DNA of 10,719 bases, taken from contig SMWC01000154.1 in NCBI GenBank assembly GCA_004357505.1, positions 1 to 10,719 on the forward strand. Direction: 5' to 3'. The first letter of the stretch is position 1, and every line of letters begins with the position of its first letter. The notes under the pieces were generated by a model. That model did no database searches and was not told the origin of the DNA. It saw nothing but the letters and a program-made list of their open reading frames with translations. Both the position numbers and the translations under genes were made by a program. Positions 1 through 6,881 of the stretch are shown here, piece after piece. Source of the stretch: Gammaproteobacteria bacterium (GTDB lineage Bacteria > Pseudomonadota > Gammaproteobacteria > Steroidobacterales > Rariloculaceae).

Positions 1-1292
1 AGCGAGATTCGCTCTCGTTCCGGGTCGATGGCCAGTACGATCGTCTCCAGTTCTTCACCTTTCGTGTAGTTGCGCACTGACTCTTCGCCAGGGATCTCCC
101 AGGACAGGTCAGAGAGATGGACCAACCCATCGATGTCGCCGGGAAGACCGATGAATACACCGAAGTCGGTGATGGACTTAATCTGTCCGGAGATCTTGTC
201 ACCTTTGTTGTAGCGTTCGGCGAAATCCGCCCAAGGGTTCGCTTTGCATTGTTTCAGGCCAAGAGAGATACGCCGGCGTTCCTCATCGATATCGAGCACC
301 ATCACTTCGACTTCATCACCAATTTGCACGACCTTGTGCGGGCTCACATTCTTGTTAGTCCAGTCCATTTCCGACACGTGGACGAGACCTTCGACGCCCT
401 CCTCGATCTCAACGAAACAACCATAGTCGGCGATGTTTGTCACTGTGCCAAACAATCTGGAGTCAGGAGGATAACGTCGCCCGAGATCTACCCAGGGATC
501 ATCACCGAGCTGCTTCAAGCCTAGCGATACGCGATTGCGTTCGCGGTCAAACTTCAAGACCTTGACATCCATCTCGTCACCGACATTGACCACTTCGGAT
601 GGATGCTTCACGCGCTTCCAGGCCATGTCAGTGATATGTAGAAGGCCATCGATGCCACCGAGATCCACGAAAGCCCCGTAGTCGGTCAAGTTCTTCACGA
701 TGCCCTTGAGTATTGCGCCCTCCTGCAGGTTTTTCAGCAGTTCTTCGCGCTCAGCGCTGTACTCTTCCTCGACGACGGCGCGGCGGGACACCACTACATT
801 GTTGCGTTTCTGATCGAGTTTGATGACTTTGAACTCTAGGGTGCTACCCTCCAAGGCGGTGGGATCTCGAACAGGGCGAACATCCACGAGAGATCCGGGC
901 AGAAATGCACGAACAAAATCGATGTCAACGGTGAAGCCGCCGCGAACACGGCCACTAATCGTGCCGGTAACGACTTTGCCCTCTTCGAAGGACTCCTCGA
1001 GGCGTCGCCAGGTCCGAGCACGTTTGGCCTTCTCTCTAGATAAGCGCGTCTCGCCAAAACCGTCTTCTACGGCGTCGAGCGCCACTTCGACTTCATCGCC
1101 TATCTGGACTTCGATTTCGCCACGCTCGTCGAGAAATTGGTCAGCGGGAATGATGGCCTCGGATTTCAGGCCCGCGTGGACGACGACGACATCCGAGTTC
1201 ACATCAAGCACGATCGCCTTCAGGATGGCGCCGTGCTTCATCTGTTGATTAGCGAGACTTTCTTCCAGTAACTCCGCAAAAGATTCGGTCAT
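1..1292 (-). CDS. rpsA: 30S ribosomal protein S1, 3' end cut by the window edge
   Basis: This open frame starts at ATG (1292-1290) and has no stop before base 1, so about 430 codons are present of the roughly 555-560 usual for proteobacterial S1. S1 binds the 30S subunit and mRNA leaders and promotes initiation on messages that are structured or have weak Shine-Dalgarno sites. The N terminus (MTESFAELLEESL) matches the ribosome-docking start of S1. OB-fold S1 repeats follow at about residues 19-86, 104-170, 191-259, 276-346 and 363 to the edge. Repeats 3 to 5 show the conserved D-Y/F-G-x-F-V/I pattern (DYGAFV, DYGCFV, DFGVFI) and G-L-x-H-x-S/T-D/E cores (GLLHITDM, GLVHVSEM, GLVHLSDL). The sixth repeat would lie outside the window. 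It follows cmk by 105 nt, the conserved cmk-rpsA order. No frameshift is seen. Confidence 0.97.
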   Translation of the reverse strand, partial: MTESFAELLEESLANQQMKHGAILKAIVLDVNSDVVVVHAGLKSEAIIPADQFLDERGEIEVQIGDEVEVALDAVEDGFGETRLSREKAKRARTWRRLEESFEEGKVVTGTISGRVRGGFTVDIDFVRAFLPGSLVDVRPVRDPTALEGSTLEFKVIKLDQKRNNVVVSRRAVVEEEYSAEREELLKNLQEGAILKGIVKNLTDYGAFVDLGGIDGLLHITDMAWKRVKHPSEVVNVGDEMDVKVLKFDRERNRVSLGLKQLGDDPWVDLGRRYPPDSRLFGTVTNIADYGCFVEIEEGVEGLVHVSEMDWTNKNVSPHKVVQIGDEVEVMVLDIDEERRRISLGLKQCKANPWADFAERYNKGDKISGQIKSITDFGVFIGLPGDIDGLVHLSDLSWEIPGEESVRNYTKGEELETIVLAIDPERERIS

Positions 1293-1397
1293 TTAGTTTA
1301 TCCGCTGACGCGGCACCCTCCGAGACGTCGTCTGTCCATCCTAGACCGACGGTTGACAAAACATGGCTTCAAGCATCCTGCCAAAGCCGCTTAACTT
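1293..1397 (-). promoter_or_regulatory. rpsA leader with hairpin next to the start codon
   Basis: This is the 105-nt gap between the cmk stop and the rpsA ATG. The closest purine-rich Shine-Dalgarno candidate, GGAGGG (1321-1316), ends 23 nt before the ATG, too far for normal use. Between them lies a perfect 4-bp stem with a 4-nt loop, CCGC-GTCA-GCGG (1313-1302), followed by AU-rich sequence up to the ATG. If the hairpin is looped out, the effective spacing drops to about 11 nt. In E. coli the rpsA leader also lacks a strong Shine-Dalgarno site, is folded, and is the target of S1 autoregulation; a similar role here is inference. No convincing -35/-10 pair was found, although rpsA commonly has its own promoter in or after cmk. 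No terminator is visible. Confidence 0.45.
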
Positions 1398-2084
1398 CTA
1401 ACTCGCTGACTGGTCCAATCCCGCAAACCAAGAATGGACCCGCGCTACGACCTGTTCCGGTGTGATTCCGGTGGAATCGAGGACTTGAGCCCCTTCCGCG
1501 GTCTTCAGCGGCGCTACCTTGCGGTTTGCGTCGCGCTCGTCCCGCTCGGCAATCTCTCGGGAAACGGCCGGCAGGCTAACATCAATCCCCTTTTCTTTCA
1601 ACTGGTTATAGCGCCTCAAGGCTCTTTCCTTCGGCGTTGCGGTGAGATAGACCTTCAGAGTCGCATCGGGAAACACCACACTCCCCATATCGCGTCCGTC
1701 AGCGACGAGACCGGGGGGTTGAGCGAATGCTCGCTGGCGCAGTAGTAGCGCTGCTCGAACGAGCGGAAGCAAGGCTACTTGCGATGCCGCAGCAGCATGC
1801 TCCTCGGTGCGTAGCTGCGTAGTCACGTCAGTCCCGTCGAGAAAAACCTGTTCCGCATCTTCGGCCAGGGAAAAATTCACAACCATGTCGGCCGCCGCTG
1901 CCGCTAATCCCCGCTGATCATCAAGCGCGATGGATTTTTGCGCGGCAATCAGCGCCACCAATCGGTACAGCGCACCGCTATCGAGTAGATGCCAGCCCAG
2001 CTTGTGTGCCAGGCTGCGGCTGATAGTCCCTTTACCCGAACCGGTCGGACCATCGATCGCGATCACGGGCACCCGGTCAGTCAT
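1398..2084 (-). CDS. cmk: Cytidylate kinase (CMP/dCMP kinase)
   Basis: The 228-residue product is the usual length for bacterial CMP kinase, which transfers phosphate from ATP to CMP or dCMP in the cytoplasm. The P-loop GPTGSGKGT is at residues 12-20. The LDSGALYR segment at 34-41 corresponds to the conserved substrate-site motif, GRDMGSVVFPDA at 130-141 is the family signature, and the lid region RDERDANRKVAPL is at 181-193. VLDST at 201-205 matches the conserved C-terminal strand. It starts with ATG at 2084-2082, inside the end of aroA, giving an 8-nt overlap (ATGACTGA) that suggests translational coupling. The cmk-rpsA adjacency is conserved in many bacteria. Nothing is truncated. Confidence 0.97.
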   Translation of the reverse strand: MTDRVPVIAIDGPTGSGKGTISRSLAHKLGWHLLDSGALYRLVALIAAQKSIALDDQRGLAAAAADMVVNFSLAEDAEQVFLDGTDVTTQLRTEEHAAAASQVALLPLVRAALLLRQRAFAQPPGLVADGRDMGSVVFPDATLKVYLTATPKERALRRYNQLKEKGIDVSLPAVSREIAERDERDANRKVAPLKTAEGAQVLDSTGITPEQVVARVHSWFAGLDQSAS

Positions 2085-3420
2085 GCCTGGTGCCTGTGGT
2101 CGCCTCCAGCCGGAGCCCGCTAAGCGCTGCCGTCGTCAGGAAGTCAGGAAAGGATGTACCGATCTGGTCCGTACCCAGAATCTCGATAGGCTCTAGCGCC
2201 CTCAGGCTAGCGATCGCGAACGCCATTGCGATCCGATGATCGCCATGGCTGTCGACACGCCCACCTAGCAGTTGGCCAGCCTCGATCGTCAGCCCATCGG
2301 GCTGCTCGTCGACGCTAACGCCCAACGCCCGAAGTCCTGCTGCCATGACGGCCAGGCGGTCGCTCTCTTTATGTCGCAGCTCTTCGGCACCGGTCACGAC
2401 GGTTCGCCCTTCTGCACCGGTGGCGGCAATGAACAATACCGGTAACTCGTCGATACTCAGAGCGACGAGCTCGGCGCCAACCTCGACACCGTGCAGTTCG
2501 CTCTGCTCGACGTAAATGTCCGCAACCGGCTCAGCGCCACATTGTCGCTTGTTCCGGAGCTCAATCCTCCCGCCCATGTTGTTCAGAATCGTCAGCAATC
2601 CGGTTCGAGTGGGATTGATCCCGACCGCAGGCAGCAACAGGCCGTCGGTGGCGCCGAGAAGACCCGCAACGATGAAAAATGCGGCGGCAGAGAAGTCACC
2701 CGGGATCTCGATCGCGGTGCCGGTCAAAGTTGCGGGCCCGGTCACCGAAACGATGTCGTCCGACTCCTGCTGTAGCGGTACGCCCATGGTCAGAAGCATC
2801 CGCTCGGTGTGATCGCGACTCGGAGCGGGCGATTTGACCGTCGTTCGCCCGTCAGCCCATAGAGCCGCTAACAAGATCGCCGATTTCAACTGTGCGCTGG
2901 CGACAGGTAACGTGACGTCGACGGCGCGAAGTGGTGTCGTGCCGCGAATGTGAACAGGTGCCCTCCCCTGATCGGTTGTGATCTGAGCACCCATAGTGCG
3001 CAGCGGCTCAGCGACGCGCTCCATTGGTCTTTGCCGTAAGGACTCGTCGCCCGTCAGCACCGAATCGAAGGGCTGCGCAGCCAGCAGGCCCATCAGCAAC
3101 CGCATCGAGGTGCCCGAGTTACCGAGATCCAATGGTGCCATCGGTTCGGTGAGCCCGCCGGGACCCACGCCCGTCACGTTCAGCTGCGCGCCGTGGTCGT
3201 CGATCGGTACACCCAGCGCGCGCAGTGCCGCCAGAGTCCTGAGGCAATCCTCGCTACGGAGAAAGCCCGAAATCACTGTCGATCCCTCGGCTACCGCGCC
3301 TAGTAACAGGGCCCGGTGCGAGACAGACTTATCACCGGGTATGGCGATCGTGCCACCGACCCTTGCGGTTGGGTGAGCGAGATAGACCTCTGAAGAAGGA
3401 TCTAGAGGATGCTGGCGCAC
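2077..3420 (-). CDS. aroA: 3-phosphoshikimate 1-carboxyvinyltransferase (EPSP synthase), class II-like
   Basis: This 447-residue enzyme joins shikimate-3-phosphate and phosphoenolpyruvate in the sixth step of the shikimate pathway. The first substrate-binding motif GDKSVSHRA is at 29-37. The PEP/glyphosate loop LGNSGTSMRLLMG is at 99-111, with Gly103 in the place of E. coli Gly96 and Leu108 in the place of Pro101. SAQLK is at 175-179, RDHTE at 202-206, NPTRTG at 269-274, LRHKESDR at 348-355 and the C-terminal GDHRIAMA at 393-400. The motifs GDKS, SAQxK, RxHxE and NxTR together resemble class II synthases (CP4 or Bacillus type). The start is GTG (3420-3418) with AGAGG about 5 nt upstream; an in-frame stop, that of pheA, lies only 15 nt before it, so no longer form is possible. 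It is a free-standing gene, whereas Pseudomonas has a TyrA-AroA fusion here. Confidence 0.96.
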   Translation of the reverse strand: MRQHPLDPSSEVYLAHPTARVGGTIAIPGDKSVSHRALLLGAVAEGSTVISGFLRSEDCLRTLAALRALGVPIDDHGAQLNVTGVGPGGLTEPMAPLDLGNSGTSMRLLMGLLAAQPFDSVLTGDESLRQRPMERVAEPLRTMGAQITTDQGRAPVHIRGTTPLRAVDVTLPVASAQLKSAILLAALWADGRTTVKSPAPSRDHTERMLLTMGVPLQQESDDIVSVTGPATLTGTAIEIPGDFSAAAFFIVAGLLGATDGLLLPAVGINPTRTGLLTILNNMGGRIELRNKRQCGAEPVADIYVEQSELHGVEVGAELVALSIDELPVLFIAATGAEGRTVVTGAEELRHKESDRLAVMAAGLRALGVSVDEQPDGLTIEAGQLLGGRVDSHGDHRIAMAFAIASLRALEPIEILGTDQIGTSFPDFLTTAALSGLRLEATTGTRHD

Positions 3421-3435
3421 GCGACCTCTGCAAGC

Positions 3436-4542
3436 CTAGAGAATGGCCTTGGGGTAGGCTCCGAGGACTCGAAAGAGGCTCGCCTGCGCTTCGATTTCGC
3501 GCAATGCGTCGCTCACTCCCTGATCCTCAGCATGGCCACTGATATCGACAAAAAAGACATAGTCCCACTTGCGCCGCCTGGACGGCCGGGATTCGATTCG
3601 TGTCATGTTGATTCCGTGTCGTGCGAGCGGATCCAGCAACTGATGCAGCACGCCAGGTCCTTCGGTACCGCTGGCGGACAACAGCAGCGAAGTTTTGTCT
3701 TCTCCGCTCGGCGGGAAAAGTTTGCGACCAACGACTAGAAAGCGAGTGGTGTTATCTGCGTGATCTTCGATGTTCGCGAACAGTATGCCTAGTTTGTAGA
3801 TCTCGGCTGCAGCGTCACCGGCGATTGCTGCGGTGCCATCTTCGTCCCGCGCGCGACGTGCGCCTTCGGCGTTGCTCCCGACGGCGATCGTTTCGATACC
3901 GGGTAAGGACTGCGCCAGCCACGCGCGACATTGCGCCAGCGACTGAGGATGTGAGCAAATCCGTTTTATATCGCCGATCTCTGCCATTCGGCCCATGAGG
4001 TGTTGGCAGATGCGCAGCTCCACTTCACCGCAAATCTTCAGCGGCGAGGTTAAGAACATGTCCAGTGTGCTGTTGACCGTGCCCTCACTCGAATTCTCCA
4101 CTGGAACGACACCGAAATCGGCAGCACCACCTTCGACGTCGTGAAACACTTCCTCGATCGTTCGCAGTGGCAGTGCGTGTATGGAATGGCCGAAATGTTT
4201 GAAGACAGCAGACTGTGTGAAAGTCCCCTCCGGACCCAAGAAACCGACCTTCAACGGCTCTTCCTGCGCGAGGCAGGCCGACATGAGTTCTCTGAACACA
4301 CGGACCACCTCTTCGTCTCGCAACGGTCCTTCGTTGCGCTTTACGACAGCGCGAAGTACCTGAGCTTCTCGTTCCGGTCGATAGAAGTCCACCGCCTGAG
4401 TCAGCCCTTTGGTAGCCCCGATCTCTTGCGCACAGCGAGCTCGATCCGCGATCAGCGCCTGGAGATCGACATCGATCGCATCGATTCGCTGTCGCAGTTG
4501 CTCCAGCAAAGCGGCATTGTCAGAGCTCGTTTTTTTATTCAT
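3436..4542 (-). CDS. pheA: Bifunctional chorismate mutase / prephenate dehydratase (P-protein)
   Basis: The 368-residue P-protein converts chorismate to prephenate and then to phenylpyruvate, committing flux to phenylalanine. The AroQ-type chorismate mutase domain covers about residues 10-95; Arg17, Arg34 and Lys45 line up with E. coli Arg11, Arg28 and Lys39, and YRPERE is at 54-59. The prephenate dehydratase domain begins with VGFLGPEGTFTQ at 99-110, includes VPVENSSEGTVN at 147-158, and ends with the catalytic TTRF at 265-268. A C-terminal ACT domain (about 283-355) holds PGVL (297-300) and ESRP (317-320), the regions that bind phenylalanine for feedback inhibition in the family. It starts at ATG 4542-4540, 33 nt after serA; no strong Shine-Dalgarno is seen. 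There is no Phe-rich leader peptide upstream, so classical attenuation is not evident. Confidence 0.96.
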   Translation of the reverse strand: MNKKTSSDNAALLEQLRQRIDAIDVDLQALIADRARCAQEIGATKGLTQAVDFYRPEREAQVLRAVVKRNEGPLRDEEVVRVFRELMSACLAQEEPLKVGFLGPEGTFTQSAVFKHFGHSIHALPLRTIEEVFHDVEGGAADFGVVPVENSSEGTVNSTLDMFLTSPLKICGEVELRICQHLMGRMAEIGDIKRICSHPQSLAQCRAWLAQSLPGIETIAVGSNAEGARRARDEDGTAAIAGDAAAEIYKLGILFANIEDHADNTTRFLVVGRKLFPPSGEDKTSLLLSASGTEGPGVLHQLLDPLARHGINMTRIESRPSRRRKWDYVFFVDISGHAEDQGVSDALREIEAQASLFRVLGAYPKAIL

Positions 4543-4575
4543 GGCGCAGCATTCATGTGAAAACTATTAGCAGGC

Positions 4576-5760
4576 TTACTCGATGATTGGTAGAACTCTT
4601 AGCGAGAGTATGCCATCGATAGAGCGTATCCGCTTCAGCGTAGTCTCGCTCGCCGGAGCATCCAAATCCACGAGCGTGAATGCAACATCGCTTTGCGAGA
4701 CGTTCAGCAGATCCGCAATATTGATGCCCTCTTCCGCTAGCGCGGTTGATACCTGGCCGACCATGTTAGGGACGTTCGCATTCGAGATCGCGAGACGGTG
4801 AGGTCGAGTACGTCGCAGCATTGCTTCGGGGAAATTAACGGCATGGCGAATGATGCCGTTTTCCAGAAACTCCCGGAGATTATCAATAACCATCACGGCG
4901 CTGTTTTCCTCGGCTTCTCGGGTCGAAGCGCCGAGATGAGGTAGGCAAATGACGCCCTCATGGCTCATTAGTGGCCGCGTCGGGAAATCGGTGACGTAAG
5001 TGCTGATTGCGCCGGAGTCGAGAGCCGCAACCAATGCCTCGTCATCGACGATGCCCTCGCGCGCGAAATTCAACACGACAGCACCTTTCGGCAGAAGCGC
5101 AAGTCGCTCTCGGCTTAGCAATCCCTGCGTACCGTCGTTGTACGGCACGTGGCTGGTGATGATATCGGCACGCGAACACAGCTCGTCTAAATCGGCCGCC
5201 TGTTCTACTCCCGACGAGAGTTGCCATGCGCGTTCGACCGTAATCGCTGGATCGTAACCGACCACGTTCATGCCCAGGTTTAACGCCGCATTAGCAACCT
5301 CCACACCAATCGCGCCAAGGCCGACGACGCCAAGCGTGCGTCCCGGTAACTCGAAGCCGACGAACTGCTTCTTGGCGGCTTCGATGATGGGTGCGATGTC
5401 CCCATCGTTATCTTCAAGATCACGCACATAGTCCCACGCAGCGACCAGATTCCGTGCTGCCAGAAGAATGGCCGCAATGACCAACTCCTTCACCGCGTTG
5501 GCGTTCGCGCCCGGCGCATTGAAGACTGGAATGCCCAGGCCGCTCAGCTTGGATACAGGAATGTTGTTCACCCCGGCACCCGCTCGACCAACCGCGTAGA
5601 GATCGGCCGGAAACGCCATTCCATGCATGTCGAAAGAACGCACCAGTATCGCGTGGGGTTTGGTTACTTTCTCACCCACCTCGTAACGCTCGCGGGGCAA
5701 CCGATCTAAGCCCTTGCTCGAGATATTGTTGAGTGTCAGAATTTTGAAGGTATCCGTCAT
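4576..5760 (-). CDS. serA: D-3-phosphoglycerate dehydrogenase (SerA type, ACT domain)
   Basis: With the ATG at 5760-5758 the product has 394 residues, close to the short SerA forms. The family oxidises 3-phosphoglycerate to 3-phosphohydroxypyruvate with NAD, the first step of serine synthesis. The substrate half includes GRAGAGVNNIPV (58-69) and NAPGANANAVKE (81-92). The Rossmann nucleotide loop GLGAIG is at 147-152, with an acidic residue (Asp170) after the next strand as expected for NAD preference. Catalytic Arg234 lies in NFAREG and catalytic His275 in LPHLGAST. The usual catalytic Glu position (FPTEP in E. coli) reads FPTRP here, with Arg262. A C-terminal ACT domain at about 322-394 suggests serine feedback control. 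It begins 5 nt after the serC stop, so the two serine genes are probably coupled. A TTG at 5769, overlapping serC, is a possible but less likely start. Confidence 0.9.
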   Translation of the reverse strand: MTDTFKILTLNNISSKGLDRLPRERYEVGEKVTKPHAILVRSFDMHGMAFPADLYAVGRAGAGVNNIPVSKLSGLGIPVFNAPGANANAVKELVIAAILLAARNLVAAWDYVRDLEDNDGDIAPIIEAAKKQFVGFELPGRTLGVVGLGAIGVEVANAALNLGMNVVGYDPAITVERAWQLSSGVEQAADLDELCSRADIITSHVPYNDGTQGLLSRERLALLPKGAVVLNFAREGIVDDEALVAALDSGAISTYVTDFPTRPLMSHEGVICLPHLGASTREAEENSAVMVIDNLREFLENGIIRHAVNFPEAMLRRTRPHRLAISNANVPNMVGQVSTALAEEGINIADLLNVSQSDVAFTLVDLDAPASETTLKRIRSIDGILSLRVLPIIE

Positions 5761-5765
5761 GTGAC

Positions 5766-6848
5766 TCAACCGTGTCGCGCCTCGAAATCCGCCATGAATG
5801 CGACCAATGCGTCGACGCCCTCCTCGGGCATCGCGTTGTAAATGCTGGCACGAAGCCCACCCACCGACCGATGGCCCTTGAGGTTGATCAAGCCGGCCGC
5901 CTTTGACTCTTTAACAAAGATCGAATCCAACGCCGCGTCCGGTAGCGTGAATGGAATATTCATCCGGGATCGGTACTCGAATTCGACGGGATTCGTGTAA
6001 AAGTCCGTAGCGTCGATCGCTGAGTAAAGTTTCACTGACTTAGCATCATTACGTTGTGCCATGGATTCGAGTCCGCCTTGCGCTTTCAGCCATTTGAATA
6101 CCAAGCTCGCCATGTACCACGAGTAGGTCGCAGGCGTATTCCACATCGAATCCGAATCTGCCATGACCCGATAGTCCGCTACACCGGGTGTCTGTGCGAC
6201 TGCGTGTCCGATCAAATCCTCGCGCACGATCACGACCGTCAATCCTGCCTGCCCAATGTTCTTCTGTGCACCGGCGTATATCAGGCCAAAACGGCTCACG
6301 TCTACCGGTCTCGATAGCAGCGTCGAAGACATATCCGCTACGACGGGCGCCTCGGAGACCTCCGGGATGCTGTGCATCTCCACGCCGGCAATGGTCTCAT
6401 TAGGCGTACAATGCAGATAAGCGGCGTTATCGGTGACCCGCCAAGTCGCCGGGTTCGGTACCGTCGTGTAGTGACTCGCCGCGGCATCGGCCGCGACATT
6501 GACCTGAACGAAGCGCGATGCCTCGGTTTTGGCTTTCTTGCCCCAACTCCCTGTTACGACGTAATCGGCCACCTGATCCGGTGTTGCCAAGTTAAGAGGT
6601 ACAGCGGCAAACTGTAGCGTCGCACCACCTTGGAGGAACAGGACCTTATAGTTCTCAGAAATCGCAAGTAGCTCCCGCAAATCAGCCTCTGATTGCGCTG
6701 CGAGGTCCATAAACTCGGGGCTGCGGTGACTGACTTCCATGACCGAAATACCCGTGCCGCCCCAGTCTAGAAATTCCGCCTGAGCTTGTTCCATAACCTG
6801 CGGCGGCAATACCGCGGGACCGGGGCTGAAGTTATAAACACGACCCAT
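5766..6848 (-). CDS. serC: Phosphoserine aminotransferase
   Basis: The 360-residue product has the standard SerC length. It is a PLP enzyme that transfers the amino group of glutamate to 3-phosphohydroxypyruvate, giving phosphoserine, and it usually also acts in pyridoxal phosphate synthesis. NFSPGPAVLP (6-15) is the characteristic N terminus, and HRSPEF (41-46) and FLQGGATLQF (71-80) are substrate and cofactor segments. ADMSS (171-175) contains the conserved Asp, and YAGAQKNIG (191-199) carries the PLP lysine, Lys196. HRSVGGLRASIYNA (326-339) holds the C-terminal phosphate-binding residues. It starts at ATG 6848-6846, 33 nt after gyrA, with only a modest purine stretch (AGAG) upstream. The gyrA-serC order is conserved in gammaproteobacteria; the serA gene directly after it supplies the preceding enzyme. 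Confidence 0.97.
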   Translation of the reverse strand: MGRVYNFSPGPAVLPPQVMEQAQAEFLDWGGTGISVMEVSHRSPEFMDLAAQSEADLRELLAISENYKVLFLQGGATLQFAAVPLNLATPDQVADYVVTGSWGKKAKTEASRFVQVNVAADAAASHYTTVPNPATWRVTDNAAYLHCTPNETIAGVEMHSIPEVSEAPVVADMSSTLLSRPVDVSRFGLIYAGAQKNIGQAGLTVVIVREDLIGHAVAQTPGVADYRVMADSDSMWNTPATYSWYMASLVFKWLKAQGGLESMAQRNDAKSVKLYSAIDATDFYTNPVEFEYRSRMNIPFTLPDAALDSIFVKESKAAGLINLKGHRSVGGLRASIYNAMPEEGVDALVAFMADFEARHG

Positions 6849-6881
6849 TTGTACTCTACTGTCCCTGTACGCAGCTTGCCG

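Noticed and set aside
117..524. Plus-strand open frames of 60-142 codons opposite rpsA (also at 820-1248)
   Set aside because: They lie antisense to a clearly recognisable S1 reading frame, have no family resemblance and no start signals. They are by-products of the codon use of rpsA.
4530..4536. Run of seven A (minus strand) near the 5' end of pheA as a possible slippage site
   Set aside because: The frame is continuous and the protein complete without slippage; the run lies in the variable N-terminal residues.
1434..4560. Plus-strand open frames opposite cmk, aroA and pheA, for example 2996-3376 and 4141-4560
   Set aside because: The minus-strand genes here are full length and intact with conserved motifs; the opposite frames show arginine/serine-rich, low-information translations typical of shadows.
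5761..5769. TTG start for serA overlapping the serC stop
   Set aside because: An ATG three codons later fits the family N terminus and a 5-nt gap from serC; the extra residues add nothing conserved.
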